In this document: piece after piece, positions 8,434-20,450 of the stretch
Position numbering within the stretch: position 1 is the stretch's first letter
Layout of the letters: every line of letters begins with the position of its first letter
Assembly (NCBI GenBank): GCA_947450765.1
Contig: CANFXC010000011.1
Span: 1-55,782 of the forward strand
Direction of reading: 5' to 3'
Length of the DNA: 55,782 nt
Source: Comamonadaceae bacterium
GTDB taxonomy: Bacteria; Pseudomonadota; Gammaproteobacteria; Burkholderiales; Burkholderiaceae_C
The notes under the pieces: model-generated
The model's input: the letters and a program-made list of their open reading frames with translations, nothing else
What the model was told of the DNA's origin: nothing
Database searches by the model: none
Program-made: the position numbers and the translations under genes

Positions 8434-9538
8434 GCCGCAGCGAGCGCAGTAAAAAAAGCGGATTACCCAAAATATAACGCCGGAACAGCCGCGCCGGTTC
8501 TTGCGCCAGCCGATACAGCCATTCCAAACCGAAACGACGCATCCAGATCGGCGCACGAGCTGTCTTTCCGCCCAAAAAGTCGATGATCGCGCCACCGCAC
8601 ACAATCAAGCACGGTTGGGTCAGTGCATCGCGCAAAGCGCAGGCCATTTCCTCTTGCCGCGGCATGCCCATGCCCAACACAATCAGCTCGCTTTCATGGG
8701 CGCGAACCAAGGCTAGGTAGTACCCCGGTCCCATGAATCCGTGCGCTTTAGCGGCAAGCCGGTCATGCTCGAGATCATCTTTAACAGCGCCTGCAGCGCG
8801 GCTCAGGTAGGGCTCTTGCGTGCCCAATAACGCGATGGGCCGGCCATGGAATTGACGAATCAGACGCGGAATCAGATCCGTGCCATTGAGGTTCTGATCT
8901 GGCGCCATACCGAGCATTTTAAAAAGCAAGGCCATGCCTGATCCGTCGCGCAGCAAGGTGTCGGCCGAGATCAGAGACGCAAAAAAATCGGTATCGTGAA
9001 CCGCAGAGTTCATGGCGTGCGCGTTGACAAAGGCCAGCACCGTCGGCCGTGTCGGCTGGCTGAGCCGACGCAGCAAGCTGGTGTCGTTGGTATCGACTGG
9101 CAGGCGATGAATTTTCTGCAGCAAGGCCTGCCAGCGCTTGGGCCATGCGTCGCCATCGGCCAAACGATAGACCATCCCCAGACAAAAAACACCCAGGGAG
9201 CCGCCGATCAGATCAGCCAACAGATCTTGCCAATCAGCATGACGACCCGGCAAATGCAACTGGTGCCATTCGTCCAAAGAACCAATCACCAGCGCCCCCA
9301 ACAGGCTGAACAGCAACAATCGCCAGCCGCGTGTGCCAGACGCCACGCCCGCTGCCACGCCAACGAAGGCAAACACGCTGGCGTGCGCCAGCAAATCCCA
9401 CGGCGGCGTGAACATGTCCACCGCCAGAGGTAGCGCACCGCCAACATACAAGCCTGCAGCGACTGCAAGAAAAATCAGAGCGGCGCACCAACGCAGGCTG
9501 GATGGCGGATAAAACATCGTGCGGCAATACTCAAGCAT
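8411..9538 (-). CDS. VanZ-like membrane domain fused to WecG/TagA/CpsF-family glycosyltransferase
   Basis: A 375-residue two-domain protein. Residues about 15-125 form a VanZ-like domain: four hydrophobic segments with the DEWHQ..PGRHADWQDLLADLIGG signature. Residues about 150-330 match the GT26 WecG/TagA/CpsF fold, with VNAHAMNSAVHD, LLRDGSGMALL, and IVLGMGMPRQEEMA. TagA-family enzymes transfer N-acetylmannosaminuronate or similar sugars to a lipid-linked acceptor, so this is a probable repeat-unit transferase tethered to the membrane. The start at 9538 overlaps the epsG stop by 8 bases; an alternative start (MFYPPSSLRW) lies seven codons in. Such fusions are uncommon in my experience; usually the domains are separate. 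Confidence 0.86.
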   Translation of the reverse strand: MLEYCRTMFYPPSSLRWCAALIFLAVAAGLYVGGALPLAVDMFTPPWDLLAHASVFAFVGVAAGVASGTRGWRLLLFSLLGALVIGSLDEWHQLHLPGRHADWQDLLADLIGGSLGVFCLGMVYRLADGDAWPKRWQALLQKIHRLPVDTNDTSLLRRLSQPTRPTVLAFVNAHAMNSAVHDTDFFASLISADTLLRDGSGMALLFKMLGMAPDQNLNGTDLIPRLIRQFHGRPIALLGTQEPYLSRAAGAVKDDLEHDRLAAKAHGFMGPGYYLALVRAHESELIVLGMGMPRQEEMACALRDALTQPCLIVCGGAIIDFLGGKTARAPIWMRRFGLEWLYRLAQEPARLFRRYILGNPLFLLRSLRLRWDQPR

Positions 9539-10430
9539 CGTTCAACACTGAGCCGATAACCGCCACACCAAACTCGCGCAGACTTTGCGTCAACTGCGCC
9601 ATTTTCGGCACCGAACTACTGCCCTGGCGCGCCACTAACAAAGCCGCCCCCGCACGCACAGCAACCGTGTGCGCATCCGCAAAGGCAGCGGCCGCAGGCG
9701 TGTCGATGATGATGACATCAAAGGATTCACGCATCGACTGCAACAAGGTGGAGAAATACTGGCGAGCTAACAACTCTTGCGGATTAGGCGGTATGACGCC
9801 GGCTGTCAAAACCGACAAATCATGCAACTCAGGAATGTTGACAACGGCTTCAGGACCAACCCGACAGACCAGCATGTCGGACAATCCAGCTCGCGCGCCG
9901 AGGCTGAACAACTTGTGTTGCCGGGGCCTGCGCAAGTCGGCGTCGATCAGCAAGGTGCGCTCACCCAATTGCGACATCACAATCGCCAAATTAGCCGCTA
10001 AGTAGCTGCGTCCATCGCCCTGTCCAGCACTTGCAATGGCTAAAGCACGGTTCTCTGCACCGGTGTCAAACCAGCGCAGCATGAGTTGGCTGCGCAAGGC
10101 ACGAAAATCCTCCACCACCTGACTGGCCGGCTCGTAAGCGGCGACCAATTCGCGACTCAGCAGACAGTCTTCCGGCAAATACGAATAGTCAAACTGCACC
10201 GACAAGGCGTAGCGCACATCGTCTTCAGTCAATAAGCCCAAGGCTTGGCCGGCATCGCCAAAACGCACGTGCGTGCCTTCTTGAAACGACATGATTCGAT
10301 CGACATCGACGGGCTTCAGACGTTCTGCATCCATCAAAATATCGCCGATCAAACGACCCGACTCGGTGCTTTTTTGTCTTGGGATCGGCAGCGGAACCGA
10401 ACGTACCACTTGCGAGTGTTTGAGACTCAT
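9531..10430 (-). CDS. epsG: Chain-length determinant tyrosine-kinase-like protein EpsG (CpsD/BY-kinase family)
   Basis: A 299-residue P-loop protein of the MinD/BY-kinase type that works with the membrane chain-length protein EpsF to control polymer length. Residues about 25-90 resemble the N-terminal domain of GspE-type ATPases (IGDILMDAERL, QALGLLTEDDVRYAL), as in the EpsG subgroup. Walker A at 135-142 reads AGQGDGRS, with Arg where the canonical motif has Lys. Walker A' is LLIDADLRRP (160-169) and Walker B is FDVIIIDTP. There is no C-terminal tyrosine cluster, so classical autophosphorylation is doubtful. It overlaps epsF by 4 bases and the downstream VanZ-TagA gene by 8. Confidence 0.88.
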   Translation of the reverse strand: MSLKHSQVVRSVPLPIPRQKSTESGRLIGDILMDAERLKPVDVDRIMSFQEGTHVRFGDAGQALGLLTEDDVRYALSVQFDYSYLPEDCLLSRELVAAYEPASQVVEDFRALRSQLMLRWFDTGAENRALAIASAGQGDGRSYLAANLAIVMSQLGERTLLIDADLRRPRQHKLFSLGARAGLSDMLVCRVGPEAVVNIPELHDLSVLTAGVIPPNPQELLARQYFSTLLQSMRESFDVIIIDTPAAAAFADAHTVAVRAGAALLVARQGSSSVPKMAQLTQSLREFGVAVIGSVLNDA

Positions 10431-11854
10431 ACGGTTTTTCCATTGTCTAATTTGATCGCACCCAAGGCCAGTCGACCCGATCCACGCAAGCGCGGATTGC
10501 TGCTCTTTGATATCGAGCGTGGTGCACTGCTGATACGACCAAGTACTGTCAAGTCCAACACTTGGGTGATATCTTCAACCGAACGCACACGTCGGTTCGA
10601 AAATTCCAGCAACAACACGCAGGCGATACCTAACAAAGTACCGCCAAAAGCCGCAATCAACAAATTCAGCACCGTCTTTGGACTGGACGGCTGAAGTGGT
10701 GCCTGGGCGGTATTAAGACGCACCACATTGGTCTGGTTGGTCAGACTCTGCAGACGCGTTTGCGAGGCATTTTTGCTGACCTCCTCGTAGGCGCGTTGGG
10801 CCGCCTCAACATCACGACGGTAGACATTGAGTTCATCGCGATCTTTGTTGATTTTCAAGACGCGCGATTTTTGCGCTGCCACGGCACCCAGCAGCTCGCG
10901 CTCGCGGTCTTTTCCCACCTGATAAGCGGTGTTGATCGAGGCGCCGATGCTGCGGGTTTCAATGGCCAGTCGCTGCCGCAACGCTGCCAGCTCAGACTGC
11001 ATGCGCTGCAACTGCGGATGGTTCGGACCAAGGTTGACGCTGCTCTCCTGCACCTTCGCTTCCATGCGACCCATATCGGCTTTCAGTCCATTGATCAGCG
11101 CACTGTCCATCACCTCGGCCACACTGTCACTGCGGGCCAAGCGCTTGCTTTGGCTGTCGGTCGTGGCCACCTGCACGTCGGTGAGTTGCGATGAAATCGA
11201 CCCTAGCTTGGCGGTCTCGTAATCCAGGCGCTCGTCGCTGGTGACAATGCCCGCTTTTTGCTGGTAGTCGGACAAGCGTGACTGGGCGTCTTCGAGATTG
11301 ATGCGCGACGCCTTGGCCTGCTCGTCAAACCACACCGCGTAAATATGCGCGGGCTCGGTCTTCAGTGCCAAGTTGATATCCAAGTAAGCCTGCGCAAACG
11401 CATTGGCAATTTGCGCTGTACTCTCAGCGTCGCCGCCTTTGTAGCGGATGTTGATGACATTGCTCTCACGTGCCGGACGCACATCGAGTCGTTTCTGCAA
11501 CGATTCCGCCAACCAAGCCTGCAACGAACCGCGGCCCTCTGTCTCGGCTAGCCAGCGTTGCCGTTGTTCAGCTTTTTCGTCGAGCTTGAGCATGCTCACC
11601 ACGCGCTGGGCGACCCGGTCTCCCGTGATGATGTCGACCTGTGTGGCCAAATAACTGGGCGCCACAACACCAGCCAGCGAGCCGCCGGCAACAGGGTCAG
11701 GCGTGCGCAAATCCACCAGCACGGAGGTTTGTGCTGTGTATTGCCGCGGCAGCAAAAAACCAAGCAACAGAGCCAACAAAACAGAGCCGATAGAAATCAA
11801 CAGCGCCAGTCTGTAGCGCGCCCGCAATATCAAGAGGAATTGATGAAGTGACAT
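10427..11854 (-). CDS. epsF: Chain-length determinant protein EpsF (Wzz/PCP family)
   Basis: A 475-residue inner-membrane polysaccharide co-polymerase. An N-terminal membrane helix follows MSLHQFLLILRARYRLALL. A Wzz domain with periplasmic beta/alpha face comes next (YTAQTSVLVDLRTPDPV). Then comes a long coiled-coil region (about residues 170-370, rich in Glu/Gln/Arg/Ala), and a second membrane helix near residue 390 (VLNLLIAAFGGTLLGIACVLLLEF) preceded by the proline-rich QAPLQPSSPKT typical of PCP proteins. The cytoplasmic tail follows. It would form the oligomer that sets polymer length and contact EpsG, which overlaps it by 4 bases. EpsE precedes it by 12 bases. Confidence 0.92.
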   Translation of the reverse strand: MSLHQFLLILRARYRLALLISIGSVLLALLLGFLLPRQYTAQTSVLVDLRTPDPVAGGSLAGVVAPSYLATQVDIITGDRVAQRVVSMLKLDEKAEQRQRWLAETEGRGSLQAWLAESLQKRLDVRPARESNVINIRYKGGDAESTAQIANAFAQAYLDINLALKTEPAHIYAVWFDEQAKASRINLEDAQSRLSDYQQKAGIVTSDERLDYETAKLGSISSQLTDVQVATTDSQSKRLARSDSVAEVMDSALINGLKADMGRMEAKVQESSVNLGPNHPQLQRMQSELAALRQRLAIETRSIGASINTAYQVGKDRERELLGAVAAQKSRVLKINKDRDELNVYRRDVEAAQRAYEEVSKNASQTRLQSLTNQTNVVRLNTAQAPLQPSSPKTVLNLLIAAFGGTLLGIACVLLLEFSNRRVRSVEDITQVLDLTVLGRISSAPRSISKSSNPRLRGSGRLALGAIKLDNGKTV

Positions 11855-11866
11855 CTTTGACGCTTC

Positions 11867-12727
11867 CTAAAAAATACTTTCGCGGACATAAATGACATCC
11901 TCGGGACGCACCACATCGGTGAGTTGTGGGACTGTTTCAATCACCTTGCCGTTGACGTCACGACGGTGCAACTTGAGGCGGTTCTGGCTACCGCGCGCCG
12001 TCGGCCCACCGCCCTGGGCCAAGGCCTGCATCACCGTCATACCGCGTTCAATTCGATAAGGGCCAGGCCGTTGCGCTTCACCATAAATATAAAAAACCGG
12101 TGCTTTGTTGATGTATAAGGTGTCGCCACCAGCCACCACCATGTCATCTTCTGGTTTTTGATTCAGGAACAGGCCGGGAATGTCAATCACCCGACGAAAC
12201 GCTTGGCCTTGGCGCTGGCCGGTGAGAATCAACACATCGTCACCCGCTGGCGTCACACCACCGGCCGTGGCCAGCATGTCGCTGACCCGCGTGTTGCCCG
12301 TCTCCAGCGGAAACCGCCCGGGCCGATTGACTTGGCCGAGCACCGAGACCTGGTTGCCGCGCACTTGTTTCAGGCTGATGTTGACTTGCGGTGAGCGCAC
12401 AAAACCGCCTGACAGCAAGGCATCAGCAATGGTTTTCTCCGCATCGGCCAGACTCAAACCGCCAATCTGCACATTGCCGATCAGTGGGTAGCGAATGACT
12501 CCACTTTCGGAGACCCGCGCCTCGACCGTCAAGTCCGGATTCTGAAAAACCTGCACCCCGATCGAGTCGCCAGAACCGAGCCGATAGTCCTGCGTGGACG
12601 CAGCCAGAACGCTGGCTGAGGACTCAAGCGCCAGCGGAGCCTGCTCAACTGCGCTGATCTGCGCATGCGCGGCCAGACCCATACAAGTCATGAAAACTGC
12701 CAAAAAAATACACCACAGAGATTTCAT
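11867..12727 (-). CDS. epsE: Polysaccharide export protein EpsE (Wza-like, OPX family)
   Basis: A 286-residue periplasmic/outer-membrane export protein. Signal peptide MKSLWCIFLAVFMTCMGLAAHA is probably cleaved after AHA. The mature part has a Poly_export domain (YRLGSGDSIGVQVFQNPDL to about residue 135) and two SLBB-type ligand-binding repeats (VSVLGQVNRPGRFPL; FYIYGEAQRPGPYRI). It lacks the C-terminal amphipathic helix by which Wza crosses the outer membrane, so the adjacent beta-barrel EpsL may supply the outer-membrane pore; that is inference. It is transcribed 58 bases after epsL and 12 bases before epsF. Confidence 0.92.
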   Translation of the reverse strand: MKSLWCIFLAVFMTCMGLAAHAQISAVEQAPLALESSASVLAASTQDYRLGSGDSIGVQVFQNPDLTVEARVSESGVIRYPLIGNVQIGGLSLADAEKTIADALLSGGFVRSPQVNISLKQVRGNQVSVLGQVNRPGRFPLETGNTRVSDMLATAGGVTPAGDDVLILTGQRQGQAFRRVIDIPGLFLNQKPEDDMVVAGGDTLYINKAPVFYIYGEAQRPGPYRIERGMTVMQALAQGGGPTARGSQNRLKLHRRDVNGKVIETVPQLTDVVRPEDVIYVRESIF

Positions 12728-12785
12728 CGTGTCACCTCATGTTCATCATCGAGTCAGAAAAATGGAAGCCTATAAATTCAGGCCA

Positions 12786-14078
12786 TCAGAATTTCAGCAA
12801 GGCTGAAAGGCCCAGCAGATTCGCCTTGTAGTCAAGGTTCTGAATGTTGGAGCTGCGCTTGTCGTAGGCCACAGACGCTAGCAGCTTGAGGTTGCGCCTA
12901 GGCTCCCACTCGTAGCTCAAACCGCCCTGACTGAGGATGTCGCGACGTCCGGCGTAGCCGGGCTCCAAACTGCCTTTGTAGTAGCGAACGCCTTGGTCGA
13001 AACGCAGGCGAATCGCTGTTTTTTCCGTCAAATTCCAAACCGGACTGATGTAAACGCGGTCGCCGATGTAGTAACTGGGAATGCTGGCGTTGGGCTGATA
13101 GCTTGCAATATCGCGGATCACGCCCGCCTCGATGCGCGTCTTGCCGGTGACAGTCCAGTTCGCATTCACACGCCCAACAACACCCGAAAATTCACTGCCT
13201 TCAGATGCATCACGCTTGCGTTCTAAGTGCGCCACACGTCCCTGCACAGTGGTACTGCCCGTAGGCGTCCACTCAAAGCTGAACTCATGCTCCACGTCTG
13301 AAAAATGTCTGGACGGTACGGTTGTGGTTGGCAGTCCGCTGTAGTCGCCGTTGCCTTTCCTATACCGATAAGCCAGTGTGTTTCCCGTGAGAAAAACATA
13401 CTTGGCACCAGCTTCACCCCCCGTCACCGTTGCATCAGAAAGCGCGCTCACTGCCGCGCTGTTGTTGACGCTTCGCTCAAAAACCCCACCCAGCAGACGC
13501 ACGGCGCTGCCTATTTCATACTCACCATCGACCCGTTTGGCCTCCTCGGTGCGGCGATTGACAACCCCCGTGCTTTGCACCAAGGACGTGTTGTCAATGT
13601 ACTCACGCCTGTCAGCGGTCACGTTACCGATGAATCTGGGCGTGAGACTCCAACGCCAGGCGGCCGCGTAATTGATGGCAGTGAAGTCCAGCGGCGAATT
13701 ATTTTTATAGCGGTAATCCTGCGCATTCACATCGAGTTCAATGCGTTGCAAACCGTAGCGTTTGTCGAACTTCATACCCAGCGTTGTCACGCCATAGGTG
13801 TCCGCTTGCCGACTTAGGCCGACGGGCAACCTGAAAATGTTGCTGTCATGTTCAAGGGTTTGCCCGATTCGGAACTGCAAGGTGTCTGGCAACGGCGGCT
13901 GGTTGCTCATCGGCGGGAGCTCAGGCAGCCGCGGCTGCTGCACCCAGTTTGGGTCGATCGGATTCTGCTGCGCCAGCGACGGTGATGGCGTGATCACAGC
14001 CATCGACAAGCTCAGCAGGCAGAGTGAGAAAGGGATCGACGGCTGGATGACTGGCGCTGGTCTGGCTACGGGTGTCAT
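12786..14078 (-). CDS. epsL: Outer-membrane beta-barrel protein EpsL of the exopolysaccharide operon
   Basis: A 430-residue protein with a signal peptide (hydrophobic stretch ending SLAQQ), a short proline-rich linker (PRLPELPPMSNQPPLP) and then alternating aromatic/hydrophobic strands to the end of the chain, which finishes in LLKF with the terminal Phe characteristic of outer-membrane barrels. The segment TLEHDSNIFRLP is typical of EpsL-type exopolysaccharide proteins. It probably forms the outer-membrane channel or a partner of EpsE. The start at 14078 is supported by AGAGGA upstream and by a promoter-like sequence about 40 bases before it. Exact function has not been defined for most relatives. 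Confidence 0.85.
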   Translation of the reverse strand: MTPVARPAPVIQPSIPFSLCLLSLSMAVITPSPSLAQQNPIDPNWVQQPRLPELPPMSNQPPLPDTLQFRIGQTLEHDSNIFRLPVGLSRQADTYGVTTLGMKFDKRYGLQRIELDVNAQDYRYKNNSPLDFTAINYAAAWRWSLTPRFIGNVTADRREYIDNTSLVQSTGVVNRRTEEAKRVDGEYEIGSAVRLLGGVFERSVNNSAAVSALSDATVTGGEAGAKYVFLTGNTLAYRYRKGNGDYSGLPTTTVPSRHFSDVEHEFSFEWTPTGSTTVQGRVAHLERKRDASEGSEFSGVVGRVNANWTVTGKTRIEAGVIRDIASYQPNASIPSYYIGDRVYISPVWNLTEKTAIRLRFDQGVRYYKGSLEPGYAGRRDILSQGGLSYEWEPRRNLKLLASVAYDKRSSNIQNLDYKANLLGLSALLKF

Positions 14079-14114
14079 GAGAATAGTCCTCTGGGTGGTG
14101 CTGCTGATCTGGCG

Positions 14115-14143
14115 GTTAAATTAAATAGATCGGGGATGGTCAA
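14115..14143 (-). promoter_or_regulatory. Predicted sigma-70 promoter for epsL-epsE-epsF-epsG
   Basis: Reading the minus strand: TTGACC (14143-14138), a 17-base spacer, then TTTAAC (14120-14115), giving 5/6 and 4/6 matches to the -35 and -10 consensus. The predicted start of transcription falls about 30 bases before the epsL ATG. It would allow expression of epsL and downstream genes independently of epsB. Confidence 0.45.
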
Positions 14144-15591
14144 TAAGCCGTGCTGTCTTTAAAGACAAGTCGTATGGTTTTCAAAATGATGTAAAGGTCT
14201 AATTGCAAAGACCAGTTGCGCAAGTAGTCCAAGTCAAAATCGATACGCGCCTGCATCTTTTCCAGGGTGTCGGTTTCACCGCGCTGACCATTCACCTGCG
14301 CCCAACCTGTGATGCCGGGCCTGACCTTGTGTCGCACCATGTAACCCTTGATCAAAGTGCGGTACAACTCGTTGTGCACGACAGCATGGGGGCGTGGCCC
14401 CACCACGCTCATCCGGCCTTGCAAGACATTCAAAAACTGCGGCAACTCATCGAGGGAGGTGCGACGAAGAAAAGCCCCGAGCCGGGTCACTCTGGCATCA
14501 TTTTTTTGTACTTGTACAACCTGATCCCCGTCTTCGTTGACCCGCATCGTTCGAAATTTATAGACAACAATCTCTTCCCCATCAAGACCGTAACGTCGCT
14601 GCCTGAAGATCACGGGGCCAGGGGAGTCGAGCTTCACCAGGACGGCAATCAGCAGCAACAACGGCAAGATCATCAGCAATATCAGCAAGGCCAACAATCC
14701 ATCACTGAGCCGTTTGAGGAATCCGTTGTAGCCCCTGAAAGGTGTGTCACAGACCGATATCACCGTGACCCCGCAAACCGAATCACTGCGCCCCTGAATC
14801 AGGTCGGTGATGAACATGTCGGGGACAAAGTAAATAGAGGCCGTGGTGTCTTTCAGCCCATCAAGCACCTGCAGAATTCTCGGGCGCGACGTCATGGGAA
14901 GCGACAGGTAAATCAGCTGCACCCGGTTCCGTTTGACAAAGTCGGGAAGCTCGTCAATTTTCCCGACCAACTTGAATTCACCACGACTGGCACATCGCTG
15001 ATCGCCCCGGTCGTCGATAAATCCGAGCAACTTGATGCCCGCGTACTCAGAACTTGTGATACCACGGGCCAACGCTTCACCCTGCGGGTTCATGCCCACA
15101 ACCACAGCTCGCGGCAATCCCCCCTGAAGACGAATCAACTGCGGTGCAACAAGGCGCAACGTCAGATGCGTCAGCACTTGACTGAGAGGCGCCAGCCACA
15201 ACCAGTGGCCGATCACGTCGATAGAAAATCCTTGGATGTAGCCCGTCGAAAAACCGATCACCAACAACAGTCCTGCGATCCATACCCAGTTGGCACAGAT
15301 ATTGAAAATCATTCTCTTAACGGCGACTCCCAACTGTGAAGCGCCGGGAAATGCCAGTGAGAAAACGATCACGCCCAAGACCAGATAGGGCGATGACATG
15401 CGCCCAGTCCCATAGATCGTGAGGATCCACAGAGTCAAGACAAGAACGAGCGGATCCAATGTCGCCTCAATGACACGCAGCACATGATGGCGCCCCAAAC
15501 CAGCGGCGCGTGACCCACGTCCGTCAAGCCCAGATGCGGCACCATTGATCGCAGGACTTTCGGCCATCAACAGCAAGCGCGTGAGCGCCAT
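14140..15591 (-). CDS. epsB: Undecaprenyl-phosphate glucose phosphotransferase EpsB (polyprenyl-phosphate sugar-1-phosphate transferase)
   Basis: A 483-residue initiating enzyme that transfers a sugar-1-phosphate, commonly glucose-1-phosphate, from UDP-sugar to undecaprenyl phosphate. Four to five N-terminal membrane helices are followed by a CoA-binding-like domain ([26 protein letters not shown]). A further membrane segment at about residue 290 precedes the catalytic bacterial sugar transferase domain with [41 protein letters not shown] and the [17 protein letters not shown] signature. The length fits the WcaJ/EpsB group. It is first in the minus arm and divergent from gcvT; an alternative start lies eight codons downstream. 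Confidence 0.93.
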   Translation of the reverse strand: MALTRLLLMAESPAINGAASGLDGRGSRAAGLGRHHVLRVIEATLDPLVLVLTLWILTIYGTGRMSSPYLVLGVIVFSLAFPGASQLGVAVKRMIFNICANWVWIAGLLLVIGFSTGYIQGFSIDVIGHWLWLAPLSQVLTHLTLRLVAPQLIRLQGGLPRAVVVGMNPQGEALARGITSSEYAGIKLLGFIDDRGDQRCASRGEFKLVGKIDELPDFVKRNRVQLIYLSLPMTSRPRILQVLDGLKDTTASIYFVPDMFITDLIQGRSDSVCGVTVISVCDTPFRGYNGFLKRLSDGLLALLILLMILPLLLLIAVLVKLDSPGPVIFRQRRYGLDGEEIVVYKFRTMRVNEDGDQVVQVQKNDARVTRLGAFLRRTSLDELPQFLNVLQGRMSVVGPRPHAVVHNELYRTLIKGYMVRHKVRPGITGWAQVNGQRGETDTLEKMQARIDFDLDYLRNWSLQLDLYIILKTIRLVFKDSTAY

Positions 15592-15915
15592 TCAAACAAC
15601 ACTGCGAATCGCCCATGAAACTGGTTTTTGTCTCGTCCCACAAGAGTTGATGGCTCACGGGATAGAGCGAACCACGGCAACATTCTGGTTGCACGCGATG
15701 CGATGACTGCTTGCGAAATTGTCGTCATGCCAGGGCACCTCTCCATCTGATATATCTCCAGATTGGGGATTATTTCGACGCCACAACTCAACAGATGTAG
15801 GACAAAAACTGTTGCAACTGACATACGCGAGCGGCAGCTGGGATTTAAATTGCCGAGCGCATCTCTCAGGTAAAGTGGGGCAAAGGGCTCGCACTCAGCC
15901 CCCGGAGAACCGCCT
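15592..15915. other. Divergent intergenic region between epsB and gcvT
   Basis: This 324-base stretch separates two divergent operons and must hold both promoters. I find no convincing open frame or tRNA. It contains ATCTCTCAGGTAAAG (15860-15874), which matches the 3' core of glycine riboswitch aptamers, but the matching 5' half is not apparent. AT-rich hexamers (TATATC near 15752, TTTAAAT near 15844) are possible -10 elements without good -35 partners. Confidence 0.6.
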
Positions 15916-17061
15916 GTGACCACCCCTGCTTCTGAGACACTTTTGAACACCCCGCTGCACGCCTTGCATGCAGAACTGGGTGCTCGCATGGTGCCATTTG
16001 CCGGCTACAGCATGCCGGTGCAATACCCATCCGGACTGATGGCCGAACACCTGCACACACGCACCGCCGCCGGCCTTTTTGATGTGTCTCACATGGGCCA
16101 GCTGCGTCTGGTCGGCGCTGGCGCTGCTGCCGCGTTGGAGAGCCTGATCCCCATGGATGTGATGGGCTTGGCAGTCGGTAAACAACGCTACGGACTGTTG
16201 CTGAATGACGCGGGCGGCATCATTGATGACCTGATGTTTGTCAACCGTGACGTAGCCCACGGCGGCGACCTGTTCCTGATCGTCAATGGCGCCTGCAAGC
16301 TTGGCGACATCGCGCATATTCAGCAAAAAATCGGTACACGCTGTGATGTCATCCCCATGCCAGAGATGGCGCTGCTGGCCTTGCAGGGGCCGCAGGCTGT
16401 GAGCGCTTTGACGCGGCTTGCACCTAACGTGAGCTCACTGGTGTTCATGAGCGGCGGCGCCTTTCAAGTGGCGGGCTGCGACTGCTTCATTACACGCAGC
16501 GGCTACACCGGCGAAGACGGTTTTGAAATTTCGGTGCCTGCAACGCAGGCTGAAAGCTTGGCCCGCGCCTTGCTGGCCCAGCCCGAAGTCAAGCCGGTCG
16601 GTTTGGGTGCGCGCAACTCGCTGCGCTTAGAAGCCGGCCTCTGTCTGTATGGCAACGACCTCGACACCAGCACCACGCCAGTTGAGGCCAATCTCAACTG
16701 GGCGATCCAAAAAATTAGACGCATCGGCGGTGAGCGCGTTGGCGGTTTTCCGGGCGTCGACACCGTGCTGTCCCAATTGGCTGACCCCACGCTGCTGACC
16801 CGTCAACGCGTCGGTTTGATCGCGCTGGAACGCGTGCCGGTGCGTGAACACACTGAGCTACAAACACCTGGCGGCGAACGCGCAGGCGAAGTCACCAGCG
16901 GGCTGCTGGGCCCGAGCATCAACCAAGCCATTGCCATGGCCTATGTGACGCCAGTCCACGCCGCACTGGGCACCCGCCTGAACGCTATCGTGCGCGGCAA
17001 GCCAGTACCCATGCAAGTGAGCCCCTTGCCCTTTGTCGCCAACCGCTACCACCGCGGCTGA
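15916..17061 (+). CDS. gcvT: Glycine cleavage system T protein (aminomethyltransferase)
   Basis: A 381-residue cytoplasmic folate-dependent enzyme. It takes the aminomethyl group from the lipoyl arm of GcvH, releases ammonia and forms 5,10-methylenetetrahydrofolate. Family landmarks are MVPFAGYSMPVQY, the LFDVSHMGQ segment, the SGYTGEDGFEISVP loop, and GLGARNSLRLEAGLCLYGNDL. The length is normal. The start at 15916 is a GTG (GTGACCACCCCTGC) preceded by GGAG about 13 bases upstream. It leads gcvT-gcvH-gcvP, with 71 bases to gcvH. Confidence 0.97.
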   Translation: MTTPASETLLNTPLHALHAELGARMVPFAGYSMPVQYPSGLMAEHLHTRTAAGLFDVSHMGQLRLVGAGAAAALESLIPMDVMGLAVGKQRYGLLLNDAGGIIDDLMFVNRDVAHGGDLFLIVNGACKLGDIAHIQQKIGTRCDVIPMPEMALLALQGPQAVSALTRLAPNVSSLVFMSGGAFQVAGCDCFITRSGYTGEDGFEISVPATQAESLARALLAQPEVKPVGLGARNSLRLEAGLCLYGNDLDTSTTPVEANLNWAIQKIRRIGGERVGGFPGVDTVLSQLADPTLLTRQRVGLIALERVPVREHTELQTPGGERAGEVTSGLLGPSINQAIAMAYVTPVHAALGTRLNAIVRGKPVPMQVSPLPFVANRYHRG

Positions 17062-17132
17062 GCTTTTGCCGCACCTCAGCCTCGCGCATATCGTTCACAA
17101 TAAACGCAACATTTTTTGACTGAAAGCACAAC

Positions 17133-17498
17133 ATGATCAAGTACACCGAAGACCACGAATGGCTCAACATTGATGGTGACATCGCCACGGTCGGCATCAC
17201 GGTCCACGCGCAAGACGCGCTGGGCGATGTGGTCTTTGTCGACCTGCCTGAAGTCGGCACCACCTTGGTCCAAAAAGCCACGGCCGGCGTGGTCGAGTCG
17301 GTCAAGGCCGCGGCTGACGTTTACATGCCTGTCACCGGCGAAGTGCTTGAAGTCAACGAAGCCCTGCGCGATGACCCTTCTTTGGCCAACAGTGACCCGC
17401 TGGGCGCTGGCTGGTTTTTCAAGGTCAAGCTGGCTGACACAGCGCAGTTGGCCGCTCTGATGGACGAGACCTCTTACGCTGCATTTTCTGCCAGCTGA
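17133..17498 (+). CDS. gcvH: Glycine cleavage system H protein (lipoyl carrier)
   Basis: A 121-residue carrier that shuttles the aminomethyl intermediate between GcvP, GcvT and the L protein on a lipoyl-lysine arm. It opens with [13 protein letters not shown]; the lipoylated lysine is K58 in [16 protein letters not shown], and the C-terminal [15 protein letters not shown] is typical. It lies 71 bases after gcvT and 27 bases before gcvP. No L-protein (dihydrolipoyl dehydrogenase) gene is in the window, as is common because it is shared with other complexes. Confidence 0.97.
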   Translation: MIKYTEDHEWLNIDGDIATVGITVHAQDALGDVVFVDLPEVGTTLVQKATAGVVESVKAAADVYMPVTGEVLEVNEALRDDPSLANSDPLGAGWFFKVKLADTAQLAALMDETSYAAFSAS

Positions 17499-17525
17499 TT
17501 CAATTTTCAAAAAGGTTCTCGATTG

Positions 17526-20414
<2,889 letters not shown>

Positions 20415-20450
20415 GCATCGACTGAATTTCTTAACTTTCCAAAGCAACCC

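Noticed and set aside
14203..15339. 378-codon open frame on the plus strand across epsB
   Set aside because: Antisense to epsB, which has full catalytic motifs; the product is low in hydrophobic residues, rich in Gln/His and has no family features.
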